A stretch of 64,000 nt of DNA. Source: Nectonema munidae. Its lineage: Eukaryota > Nematomorpha > Nectonematoida > Nectonematidae. Positions within the stretch are counted from its first letter, which is position 1; each line of letters begins with the position of its first letter. Under the pieces are notes generated by a model. It was not told where the DNA came from. It made no database searches and was given only the letters and a program-made list of their open reading frames with translations. The position numbers and the translations under genes are program-made. This document shows, piece by piece, positions 43,653 to 54,045 of this stretch. The stretch is from NCBI GenBank assembly GCA_030549495.1, contig JAUIRK010000014.1, forward strand, positions 1,088,501-1,152,500, read 5' to 3'.

Positions 43653-46600
43653 ATTTAAAAACAAAAAACTTCAGCAACATTATTTATACTTTCTTGATCC
43701 TTTCATTGGAGAAATTTTCAAAAACTGATATCGCATAAGATGCATGGGGGCACCATGAAGTACATAGGAGAGTGGGCACGGCCCCTCATGCCCCAGCCTA
43801 GCTACGTCACTGGAGAGAAGAGAGCTGAATGAGATATGAGAGAACAAGAGAAGAGGGCTTGAATGAAAGAAGAGAGCTTGAATGAGAGTTTGAGTGAATG
43901 ATTGAGTTTTAGCAGAGAAAGCGGAAGAGAAAAACAGAGGAGAGAGAAAGAGAAATAGAATCACTTGACAGAAGATGGGAAAATTTAGTGGATCATCAAC
44001 ATGTGTTTGCTCAAAAATTCTACAAGGAGGAGACACTGTGATAAACATCGCTTACTTATTTTTAAACTTTTTTGCTCAGATTGATGAATCGATGGATGCT
44101 GCAAACTTGTATCAGCCTTGTGTTTACGTACAATATGTATATGACAAGAACCTGGTAGTCAATTTTTTATTTTGCAAAACTCATCAATAGGACAACTGTA
44201 AGAGAAACATTTGACAAAGTGATAATTTTTTGTACACCACATGGAAGGCGGAATCTGGCTAAGCAAAAATCTCCAGATGTAATTGGTACCCCGTGCGCCG
44301 AGCCATAAAACCATACGAGTTGAAAAATGTTTTCAATGGAGTAATTAAAACAGTGTATTTCATTTAAGCAAATGCTTCAAATCTTGTTTGTTTTCAATTT
44401 GAAGAACTCTTGCTGCACTCAAATGTGAGGTGGCTTTCCATAGAAATATTTTCCAAGCGATACTATAAAAAGAAATCGAGCAATTTCTGGAAGGCAAATT
44501 AGACATGCATGTAGAAATTTCTTATGTCCGTATCATGCCAAGAAATTTCTCTTTATTTTCTTAATCTACAAAATTTTGAAAAATACTATCAATTTATCAA
44601 AATCCCATTTAAAATCTCGATTAGTAATCTGGCCACAGAAGACTTAATTAAAGAACAGATTATTGATTTGTTTTGAGGAGGTGCAAGACATGTTTTTCTG
44701 AAATATCTTATAGCGATTTTTCGATTGAAATGGGAGAGTCCTATGCTTGCAAAGATTGCTCTTAAAGTTCTGATTCGATTTGCCACTACATATGAGTGTG
44801 AGCAAGCGTTTTCCATGCTACTTGCTATTGAAACCAAATCCCGAAACAGATTGGAAGTGAGTAATGATATAAAAGTTGCATTGGCCAAAACAGCCAAATT
44901 TAGACAAACTGTTTTAGACAAAGCAGATGCCATCCATCCTATTGAGATTTGGATTGTTCAGATAATTTTTGAATAAACAATGGTATCGATTTTTTAGTAC
45001 AGTAGTTTATATGTTGATTTATTTTTTTAAATGAGACCCCGAGCTATTAAAAAATTATAGTTAGATCGCTACGCCGAATATTTTTAGAAAGTTTGTGAAC
45101 AACTCTTCAAGCTCAACAAGGGAACAAAATCATTCATATATGATAGATCACTACTCATCAGATGTAATTAAGTCTTTATCCTTCCTTATTGCTATTTACT
45201 AGTTATTGAAACGGATGGTCACAGTCTACCTGTTTAGTCTATAACAGGGGTCAGCAACCTTATGCTAACGACGTGCCAACTTAACACTTCTTAAATCATC
45301 TCAAGTATTATTTACGCATATATATGTATATCTATGGTCTTGGTTAGTGTAATTAATAGGGATAAAGATTTTTAGCTTTAAATTATACTTTTTTAATTAT
45401 ACAGCTAATTTTTTTTATCTGAAAACAATCAACATTTTGTGTTTTTCAAAGTTTTTGTTGTTGTATGTACTTGGCATTCGCTTTTTGAAAATTTAGATTC
45501 TGTTGACAAAACATCTTTGTTCTTTTCAGGTGATGTCCTCCATAAATTTCTTTTAGCTCTTTATTATAAGTAATTTTCATTAAAAAAATATGAACATTTT
45601 TTTATCAAGTAAAATCTTTTTTGTGAGTTTAAGTTTAAGGACATATTTAATAAAATTTTTACGAATTGAATTGTCTTGAAAGAACTAAAAAAATAGATGA
45701 ATTTAAAAGTTATATTTGCATCTGAATACTAAGACATTCCAAAGAATTGTTAAAGTTATAAAGAACTTGTTAAAATTCACAAAGATTTGCATACCTCAAA
45801 ACGTAGATTGCAATCAACATGGATAAACATTTCTTGCTCTTGATGATGATAGTAATGATAGCGATGGCGTTGATAATCTTGAAATAATAATAATAAAAGT
45901 AGAGCTGACAAATCAGAATCAAAAGTTTGTTCAGTTTCTTAGACTTTAGAATTTCTCGAACAATTAAAAAAAAATTTAAGTCTTATCATGGAAATGCTTC
46001 TTGTTTAAGTAAAATTATGGAATAAGACATCTACGATGAGTTTGAAAAAATTAAACAGTCATTTAATGATGATTATTTTATATCAGTAAAAAAATTTGCA
46101 AACTTTTTTATTTGAAACTTAATTATTTACTTATTTTTAACAAAATATTTTAAAATGTTTTCAATAAATAGCAAACAAATTTTACATAAAAAGATCAAGA
46201 ATTTTTATTGCTGTCTCCTTGTGGGCCACCTAAACTACGTCGTCAGCCTGTCTAGTTTAATCAGGTTAGACTATATATTATTTTCAAATTATAATGATTG
46301 CATATGCAAGGCTTAAAACTATTTTAAAATCGATTAACATCAAGCTTAGCTTAAAGTTTATCACATTTAATAAAATTATAAGTCTAGTTTTGAGCGATTT
46401 TTTCCTTTTTTTACGGTTTAATCCTTGCATATACAATTAATATAATTTGAAAATAGTATATAATTTTACCTGTTTTAACGAAAAAGAGAGAGGGAGGAGG
46501 TAATGAGTTATCAAGGTTTTATGGCTAATATTTTATGTTTTTATGAAAAAGGCTTTAAAAATTAACAAAAACTGGAAATTAAGGTGAATGACACCAGGTG

Positions 46601-49600
46601 CCCACATTCTGGAAATTTAGGGTAGGGGATTTTGTAGAGAGGTACGTGTGGGGTTTCGTTGTGAGATTTCTTAGTGTAAAGTATCTGTTCCCGAGATTTC
46701 AATAATTGTTTTTCTAAATGTTTGAGTTTTAATTGATTAATTAACAAACATCAATAATAATAATATTTATTAATATTACTAAAATTGAAATAATGATTTA
46801 ATAATAATCTTGGAAAAATATATAAAAAGAAACATTAATTTTAAATGTAAAAAGTTAATTTTTTATTTCCAATTGTTATAGTAACCTCTTAAAAAGTCAA
46901 TCAATGATTTTGTCCTCGATCTCAATGTTGTTATAAAAGTGCAGCAGCTATAATAACTCTCTTGAACTAAACTGAAGGTGGTGGGATATTTTTTTTAATT
47001 TCTAAAGACTTTTTGTATTGTTGACGTATAATTTTATACATTATATTTAAATATGCGCTATATACAATTTATTTTTTGTCTCCCGGCTTCTTACCAGTCT
47101 ACTGAAATATTTAACTCTTATATTTCATCTATATTAAATAATATAGCGCAGTTGTTCGCGACCCCTCCCCCTCCTCCAATGCAGTCTAAATAAAAATGTT
47201 CATATATGGTCGCATAGTTAGATATAAAATTATTTTGAAGTTAACTAAACTGAATTTAAAAGAGTTAAGAAGAGGTAGTAGGAAATAAAAGGAGGTCCAA
47301 AGCTAAGAAATGAACAAAATTAAAAACAGTGGAATAATATAGTAAAAAGGTGTTTTATGTTTGTAATACTTGGCCAGTCTTCAGATATATAAGAAAATAA
47401 TAGCAAAATTGATTGTTTGATTAAATGTTTTGACTAAAATACTCACACTGTTTAAATTTGGTGTGTATTTTAATAAGGGGTCCAAAATTTAAGTTTAATT
47501 TTTGAAGGGGTCCGTTACTTATTATTTTTAATGTAAACACTTAGACGCCGTTTAGGACCTGTATCTCATATTTAAATTTGGTCTATATGATACAAATAGA
47601 CCACTTAGGCGTTGACCTTTTAGATTTCATAATATGAATTTAATTATAATTATCTTTCTTTCTAGCATAACTCTTCGAAAATTGTGAACTTTGAAGTTGC
47701 AAGGTTTAAGAAATTTATGATAACTTCCCACCAAGATGCTTCTATTGATATTCTCTCAATGAAAGGTTTTCTATATAAATATCAAATTAAATAAAAATAT
47801 ATTTTCAAACATGTTCTTCTATAACTTCTTCATTTTTCCATTCACTTTAGGAGAATTGCTTAAACATTTGAAAACACAATTCAATGAAATCAGACACATT
47901 TGCATATCCTTTTGCTGCCAATATTTCTCCTTATGTGGTAAGTTTAAAGTAGAATTTATGGCTGACATTATTTTTAAAATCTCCCAAATATAACTTCTTT
48001 TTTATTTTTAATTGGATTTAGTTTGTTTTATATTTGATTGGAGAATTTTCTTTTTCTCAATTTTTATATTATTACAAAATTAACTATTTTAAAAACTAAA
48101 TATAATTTTTTGAATCAAGTGAACAGACATATCTTTTGTATAGGTTGAAAGTAGTTTGCATGATATGTAAAGTGCACTTGTGTTTAAATGATTTTAAAAT
48201 ATCAGGAATGTTAAATGTTCAATTTTTTTATACGTTTTAAAAATAATTTAATTGTCATATGCTTTGATATATGCCCTAAATCAATTTCATCTTGTGTAAT
48301 GTAAATGAACATAAGAAACAATTTATTTCATAAAAAATTATCAGATAATAAAAATTGAACTGTTAGTTGAAAAAATTTTCAAGCACAGAAGTTTTAATAT
48401 TTCTTCGTCACAATTAATACATTTTCAACTTTCAAGTTTTTTTAGGTGTTGTTCTGTTAAATAAAATATGTTATAGAGCAAGGGTGGGCACACCAGATGT
48501 CAACAAGAGAGACCTTTCAGTTTTAATATTGCTTTTATATACAAAAATATATTTTGGGAGAGAAACTAAGTACAAAATGTTTATTTGTTGGATAATAAAA
48601 TAAAAGTACTTACGATTTAATTGTATAATCATTTTGATAAAAGAATATATCATCTAAAATATTTTAAAAATAATAAGATTTTAAAATTTGATGATGCCAA
48701 AAATATCGAGATGGCCAATCTCCATTCTATATATATTTATTATGAATATTTTGAGTATAATGTATATATTTATTATATAATCTTCCAAAACCTCAAGAGG
48801 TTGGACACGGAAGACAACTCCTCATACTTTTTAGCCACAATCTTTCTAACCCTCAGAAAGATAAAGACATCCATCACTACCCTATCATAATTTTATTCAC
48901 TATAATCAATTACATTTACTACCATTTAGGATAAAGTTTGCTCCATGTATGATTTGATATAATAACAAAGGGGAGACAACGGTGTAAAGATCATTGTGAT
49001 TTTAGTATGGATAGACATTCCGGCGTGTTTAATTTGATACTGTTTATAATAAAGTTTGCTCCATTCTTGATTTGAAATAATAAAAATGCGGAGATAACGG
49101 GGTTAAAGGCATTTTCTTTTTGAATATTCTTTCAATTACCTAGATGTTGCTATGCTTTTAATCTATTACTTTCCATAATTGCTCCTTGCTTGATTTGGAG
49201 TAATAAAAACGCGAAGACAACTTGGTAAAAATTATTGTGTTTTTGAAGAGCGATGGGAAGGCAATTTTTAATGATACTATAACGAAGTATTAGAAAAAGA
49301 ATAAGAGATTTTTGAGCTTATAGTCATTGTATAATGTCATTTTTTCAAAAATTGAAACTTTTTAATTTTGTTGGGTACGGCAATTTAGTAAAATCAAAGA
49401 AGAGCTTTATTTGAATCTACTAAATTTTTACTTTATTGCAGATCGATAAGGAATGTATGATCAATGTGAGCAAAAATTGATCATAAATGATATATAATAA
49501 TTCAAATTTAAATATAAACCAATATTTTTTGAAGTAAAAATGACGTATATTTGAACACAACTAGCGAGATCATTCTTTATTTTTTTTTAGGAAATTCCAG

Positions 49601-52600
49601 TATCCATAGTTTCGCTCACTTTTCAGTTCAAGGGAGAACTGATTCATTTACTTTCGATAAACTTTCAGATACGCTGGCATTTCCTGATAAATTCAGTAAA
49701 GAAGATTTTGAAGCGTGTGCTTATAAACCAGACTCGACCCAACTTGCAATATTAAGTTCCAATGGTTTTTTTGCTATATGGCACATTGAAGGTTACCTTA
49801 TTTCTTATCTTAATCCGTTTTTGTTTACACTAAAAAAATTTCAAAATTATACTATATAAAATTTGGCTCAAAACTAGACCTATAAATTTTCATAACTAAC
49901 TATGTTTTATGAGCCAACATATTTTTTGAATAGGTAAATTCCTCTTAATTTTATCTTTAAATTTTTTCAAACCAGAAGTTGTATTTTTATTGAGACCATT
50001 ATTATTCATTCGAATTAAGATAGTATCATTCACAAATTTATTTATCAAAAGTTATTTTCCCTGTGTCTAAAAACTTAACCTGTGTGTCTAACCTGTTTAA
50101 TCTAGACGGGCTGACGACCTAGTTTTAGTGACTTACTTAAGAAGGCAACAATAAAAACTCTTGATCTTTTTAGGTAAAATTTGTTTGCTATTTATTCAAA
50201 TTATTTAAAAATATTTTGCTCCAAATAAGTAAATAATTAAGTTTCAAAAAAAAAAATTTTTTTTACTGATATAAAATAAATCATTTATGGGTGTTTTTTT
50301 TTTTTTCCCACACTTTTGGTGTGGGATTTTTTTTTTTCCTTAAAAATTTTTAAAAAAAAAGAATTTCTTTTATAAGAAAAAAAATTTTTTTTTTGTGGAA
50401 AAAAAAATAAAAAAAAAAAACAAAAAAAACTTTTTTTTTTTTTTTACTTCCCTTCTTTTTTTTTTTTCCACCCCCCCCTTTTTTCTATCTTCATCAAAAG
50501 AAAAAAAAAATTTTTTGTGGGGGTGGAATTACCTCTTTGTGTTGTATGAAATTTTTTGTAAATTATATCATTATCTTTAAAATAAAAATAAAACAACTCT
50601 TTAAAAAAAAGAGTAATAAAAAAGAAAAATAAAAATCAAAAAAATCTATTTTTTAGTTCTTTCAAAACAATCAAATTCGTAAAAATATTATTAAATATGC
50701 CCTTAATTAAAGTCTCAAAATGAGATTTTACTTGATATAAAAAAAGTTCATATTTTTTTAAAGAAAATTACTTATAATAAAGAGCTAAAAGAAATTTAGG
50801 GAAGACATCACCTGAAAAGAACAAAGATGTTTTGTCAACTGAATCAGAATTTTCAAACAGAGAAAATGTCAAGTACATAGAACAACAAAAACTTTGAAAA
50901 ACACAAAATGTTGATTGTTTTCAAATAAAAACAAAAAATTAATTACGTTTTTTCATATTCTCATTTTTATATTGCTCTTTGATGAATATCATATGAAATG
51001 GGGTAATATAAGACTTAGAAAAATTATTAAATAATAAAATTTATTCTAAATTAGGAAACATATGTCACAAAATTAGTTTTAGTCCAGAAAGCGTTAAAAT
51101 CTATCCTTCATGAAAATTGTTAGGTGCGGCACTGATAGTAAGATTCATATTATAATTTTTCCGCGCATATTATGCTGTAAACAAAAAAATTTTCCTGTCA
51201 CTAATAAATTGGTTGCTTTTGAAATGAAAACTATTTTTTAATATCAATTTTGCGATTACATTTTAGATATTTTATCGAAGAAGAAGGCCTTTCCCATTTG
51301 CTGTTATAAAGTTGAAGAGAGTGGTGAAAACTTACAAAATGATTCTAATGATGATGATGAAGAGAATACAAGTTCACTGAATTATGTGAATAGCATTCAA
51401 TACTCTACATTTTCTTCCACTCTTCTTATTTTGTTTCATTCAAATCTATATATCTACATTCTCTCCTCTTTTTTTGCGAGGCAAAGTGAAGAAACTCCTA
51501 AATTTAGCAAAGTCTGTGATTTAGGTAATGCCTAATTATACATAAAACATAATCAAATTAGCATTTATTTTAATATACGAAGATATATATGACTCGTTTT
51601 TTACCTAAAAATTTTAATACCTATCTATTGGTGGTATGTTTTTTCATATGTCTAACCTGCTTAAGCGAGACAGTTTGAGGACCGAGTTTAAGTGGTTCAC
51701 TTAACGAAGTGGCGCCCTTAAGAATACAACAAAATTAAAACTACAACATTAAAAAATTATTTGAGTATCAAGTTCCAGGAGTTTTAGGAAAGAACATGAT
51801 GAAGTAACGAGAAGCGAAAATGCTATGCAGCGTGAACAATATCGCTTCTGCAAACAATGCTAAATGAAAGTGTGTGTTGCGAAAAGATTAGAACAAAATT
51901 TTTAGAAGGCAACAAAAGTTGAGTTTTAAATTCATCAAAAATAGACGTAAAAAATTTATTCTACAATTAACCATCGAATATATAAATTTGTTATTTGCAT
52001 ACATAAATATGGATATAAATTTATATTTACTTTATGACTGCAATTTTGAAGACTAATTTTCTGCTTTTTTTTCAATGGAATTTTATATATTTAATAAAAC
52101 AGACGATTTTCATTTTTGGTACTCTTGCTGGGAGAGAAAGCTTAGGAGGAGAGGGGGATGATGGAAAAATGAAAGGTCTTACCCCCCCCCCCCCCCCTCC
52201 CTTTTGACCCTTCCCTAGACAACCACTGTTTTTAATGCTGCAAAGGTTTATTGCAAATCCTTTTCAGGGGAAGTAGGAAATGTCAAAAGCATAGATTTTA
52301 TTAGATGAATTGCTTCTAACAGTTTTTCAATATAAAGAATTTTTTTATGTATAGATAAATTTGAAATGTATTCAATAGATGCTTACATTTTTATAGTATA
52401 TAATAAAACCTTTAAAAAGTTGAAAGTTATGGTTCAGTTGATAATTTCATAAACGCATATTTTCCACCCAAATATTAAAAAACAGGATACGTTAGTTTCT
52501 TCTGATTCGGTAACCATATTTTATTATGGAATAATCATAATTATATAATTAAATTTTTATTAGCGCTATAATTTGTAGTAAACCTAATGGAATTTTAGTC

Positions 52601-53081
52601 ATCAAAGTTTAATCTATTACTCTAGTCGGCCATCTTTTATGTAATTTTTAAGTTAGTGATCGTCTAAGAAATGAGAAGAGGATAATGTGATGTAATTTAT
52701 TTCCATATTTTTGACTAAGTAAGAGTTATTGGCATCGTTTATTTGTTTTTAAAACCTTTTCTTGTTGAATAAAAATGTATTTATTACATTTATTTATGAA
52801 CTTTTTCTTTAAATTTGGAAAAGTTTCTATTCACAAATATATAGTGGGATTTTTATTTAGATCCAATAAGCAAATTCAATGTTAATCAATGTTGTGAAGA
52901 TTATTTTATCACTTCAAGTTTAAAAGTTTGTCGAGTATTTGCTAATGTTCCCGCACTGCGCCATACATTGGATGAATGCAAATCAAAACTTGAAGGAGCA
53001 TCAATTTCTTCCCTAGAAAAAGAAAGACTTCAAAAACAAGCGAAAAACTTAAAGAAGCTTCTGCAAAAATATCTCCAATAA
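37899..53081 (+). CDS. TBL2-like WD40 repeat protein, eight exons, 5' exon missing
   Basis: TBL2 is an ER-membrane WD40 protein linked to PERK signalling. Exons: 37899-38138, 38189-38303, 38656-38755, 47666-47765, 47851-47937, 49591-49791, 51267-51524, 52861-53081 (TAA 53079-53081). All junctions are GT-AG and in phase; joined they give about 440 residues against about 447 in human TBL2. Matches in order: basic KRPKKLEHPWLITSLKAHTK; CSEDGNIFFW (compare TBL2 CADDRTIRIW); LRFRCDDKALFVC; KFMITSHQDASIDILSMKG; ELLKHLKTQFNEIRH; CGNSSIHSF; LAILSSNGFFAIWHIE; then an acidic loop NDSNDDDEEN not typical of the family; and the tail VCRVFANVPALRHTLDECK ending in a short coiled coil. The exon giving the initiator Met and the membrane anchor was not found. 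The third intron is 8.9 kb and holds nested transposons. Confidence 0.85.
40261..40765 (-). pseudogene. Tigger-like element fragment (one end and transposase C-terminus)
   Basis: A TA followed by CAGTCAACACTCGATATAAG at 40261 is a pogo/Tigger-type terminus. On the minus strand, 40760-40440 reads NFELTDNFISCDNV, ISINANSHDETAKEEREEIN and LKKLFEKYGATKLDLKRAEK, typical of the acidic Tigger C-terminus. One stop is visible after the ISCDNV word and one in the LQMME-LKKLF stretch. The rest is lost where a scrap of the G-rich hAT family (40766-40812) begins. It is in the third TBL2 intron, antisense to the gene. Confidence 0.7.
40766..40812. mobile_element. Terminal scrap of the G-rich hAT family
   Basis: CAGGGTCGAACATTCTC followed by AAAATTTGAGGGGGCGAT aligns with the terminus at 41516 (CGGGGGCGCACATCC, TCGAAATTATTAGGGGGCG) with scattered changes. 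Confidence 0.5.
42275..42410 (+). repeat. tRNA-like (SINE-type) promoter module
   Basis: TGGCAGGTTGG at 42282-42292 fits a pol III A box, and TTGATTCGATTCC at 42323-42335 fits a B box. Their distance (about 45 bases) is that of tRNA-derived promoters. The segment does not fold as a complete tRNA by eye. It is present at the same place in 21318-24274. Confidence 0.5.
42843..43070. repeat. 42 bp minisatellite, about five units
   Basis: The unit is CGAATTGTCCATGGGACG followed by AACTGTCTTATG and AAAATAATGGGG, 42 bases. Because 42 is a multiple of 3, both strands show 14-residue repeats (for example MKIMGRIVHGTNCL). There is no sign these are translated. GAATTGTCCATGGACAATTC-like palindromes arise within units. 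Confidence 0.85.
43582..43812. mobile_element. Nested hAT MITE with a G39 homopolymer
   Basis: The same insertion as 21770-21959 in the inverted copy: ends CAGTTGTGTAACC and, inverted, CAGTGACGTAGC; flanks GATAGAAG and GAGAGAAG (7 of 8). An uninterrupted run of 39 G (43610-43648) is present here but absent from the other copy. Confidence 0.8.
45224..46271 (+). mobile_element. Repeat family with GTCTAACCTG ends, copy 1
   Basis: It starts GTCTACCTGTTTAGTCTAT, with a hAT-like CAGGGGTCAGCAACC word just inside (45245), and ends with the inverse of GTCTAACCTGATTAAACTAGA. An inverted copy lies at 50080-50940 (shared words include GTTGACAAAACATCTTTG and GAAAAACACAAAATGTTG on opposite strands). A tail-end scrap is at 51648-51720. 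Non-coding. No target duplication found. Confidence 0.6.
46261..46475. repeat. Long imperfect hairpin, about 70-base arms
   Basis: The arm near 46264-46330 (TTTTCAAATTATAATGATTG, GCATATGCAAGG) is matched inverted at 46395-46470 (CCTTGCATATACAATTAATA). This is MITE-like and sits at the end of the previous element, in the third TBL2 intron. Confidence 0.6.
46476..47665. other. Remainder of the third TBL2 intron
   Basis: AT-rich, with no coding stretch or complete element recognised. A partial dyad around CACTTAGGCG/CCGTTTAGGACC lies near 47540-47620. Confidence 0.4.
48931..49240. repeat. Three-copy tandem repeat, ~120 bp period
   Basis: Units begin near 48931, 49049 and 49175 with AAAGTTTGCTCCAT-like words, then TGATTTG-x-A-TAATAA and GGAGACAACGG-like words. 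Spacings are 118 and 126 bases. It lies in the TBL2 intron between 47937 and 49591. Confidence 0.65.
50080..50940 (-). mobile_element. Repeat family with GTCTAACCTG ends, copy 2 (inverted)
   Basis: It is the inverse counterpart of 45370-46271, opening GTCTAACCTGTTTAATCTAGAC near 50086. The middle (50285-50520) is replaced by homopolymer-rich noise. It lies in the TBL2 intron between 49791 and 51267. Confidence 0.65.
50285..50520. repeat. Homopolymer-rich low-complexity stretch
   Basis: Runs of T, A and C with little else, replacing normal sequence seen in the related copy at 45900-46090. It resembles the stretch at 6950-7135 and is probably consensus noise. Confidence 0.65.
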
Positions 53082-53159
53082 TTTTTATGCAATTTTGTGT
53101 TATATCGAACACGTGTGATTTTCCTTAGTTTTTTTATCATTGAATGCATTTATTATTTG

Positions 53160-53165
53160 AATAAA
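53160..53165 (+). other. Polyadenylation signal of the TBL2-like gene
   Basis: AATAAA lies 79 bases after the TAA of the last exon. Confidence 0.55.
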
Positions 53166-53505
53166 CAAATTTTAAGAATTGTCAATTTATTGATTAAAAA
53201 TAGTAAAAGTCAAGAATCTATCAGAGTCTCGAAAGTAAGATTGAATCTTCTATGCATCGCTTATATTCTGCGAATTAAAGAAATTTGTAAATTAAATACT
53301 TATTAGTTTGTATCATCCGCAGATGATAAATCTTTATTTCCGAATAGCCTCGTTCTTTTGGAAAATATATTGATCAATTTTTTGCAAAAACTTCTTACAA
53401 TAATCTCATGAAACCTACTTTATCTTGTGGATCACGATTTCCAACAAAAGTAAACCTGATAAAGGTGACAAAAATGTTTTCATTAAGAAAGCACACTTGC
53501 ACCTC

Positions 53506-54045
53506 TTATGTGGAAAAATCCGATAAACCATTCAGTGAGTGAAACATCAAGCAAAAACAATATATACGTTCTGACACAATTAATATACAACTATACCAAT
53601 GCAATGCTCTAAAAATAGTACAAAGACCTTGAAACATAAAACTATTCGATAAATGCGGAATATCATTGAATTTAACTGCTAACAATAAACTGAAAGTTGT
53701 ATGGAGTGTAAAAATAACATATGTAAAAAAATAAATATATTTTGATGAAAGAAATATTTGTGCAGAAATTTTTATGTACATTTTAGAAGGCAATTTTTTA
53801 TTCAACATATTTTTGAGTGAAAATTTTTTATCAGATATATTTAATTTTTGTTGTAAAAAGTTTGCGTTAATTTGACAATGTTTTAGTTTATCTGAGCTAG
53901 AATGTAGTTGCGAAGAAAGTTTTTTACGTGTTGAAATATCTTGATATGATAAAGAGATGAATAATGAATCGGACTGATTATTATTATTCAAAGACCTAAT
54001 ATCACGTTTACCTCTGAATCTAGGTTCTCTGCTTATGCTAATAAT
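53506..54045 (-). CDS. Unknown membrane protein, probable terminal exon
   Basis: The minus-strand frame is open from near 54045 to the stop at 53506, about 180 codons. It begins VYIISISREPRFRGKRDIRS, has a Ser/Asn-rich soluble part (NNNNQSDSLFISLSYQDIST) and then hydrophobic segments (YIYFFTYVIFTLHTTFSLLL, and FRALHWYSCILIVSERIYCF) ending GLSDFST. I do not recognise a family. An acceptor TATTATTAG lies at the left of this text, and a minus-strand AATAAA lies near 53331-53336. The gene would be convergent with TBL2, the stops about 425 bases apart. The long unbroken frame in AT-rich DNA supports a real exon. Upstream exons were not identified. Confidence 0.4.
   Translation of the reverse strand: MISISREPRFRGKRDIRSLNNNNQSDSLFISLSYQDISTRKKLSSQLHSSSDKLKHCQINANFLQQKLNISDKKFSLKNMLNKKLPSKMYIKISAQIFLSSKYIYFFTYVIFTLHTTFSLLLAVKFNDIPHLSNSFMFQGLCTIFRALHWYSCILIVSERIYCFCLMFHSLNGLSDFST

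Larger units (their letters stand above)
41516..44056 (-). mobile_element. Long copy of the G-rich hAT family, inverted, one end lost
   Basis: The left end CGGGGGCGCACATCC (one change from the full-length copy) is followed by sequence colinear with the inverse of 24274 down to about 21560: the ACGTCAAATTAG block, the tRNA-like module, the minisatellite, the 190 bp MITE and the purine-rich GAGAGAAG region. Homology stops near CATCGCTTACTT (44056), so the second terminus is missing. It lacks the 598 bp insertion found in 21318-24274. Confidence 0.82.
40963..44976 (+). pseudogene. hAT transposase (SCAND3/ZBED5-like), split by a later insertion
   Basis: A hAT-type end CAGTGGTTTTCAAACTGG lies at 40963. 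Coding relics follow: a BED-finger half with EEEHKCPLCSEV (about 41250-41290), then VKLALLVKHSSSV, and SFKKISVVKKSHNIAEQFIL (to 41515). After the 2.5 kb insertion 41516-44056 the text resumes: FAQIDESMDAANLYQPCVYV (catalytic DES region), VNFLFCKTH, LHSNVRWLS, and the dimerisation domain PMLAKIALKVLIRFATTYEC with EQAFSMLLAIETKSRNRLEV (44725-44976). A segment of roughly 50 codons between the halves is missing, so deletion accompanied or followed the insertion. Stops and shifts are present. The right terminus was not found. Confidence 0.8.

Noticed and set aside
48478-48520. A hAT terminus (CAAGGGTGGGCACACC)
   Set aside because: It resembles known hAT ends, but no partner terminus or target duplication was found.
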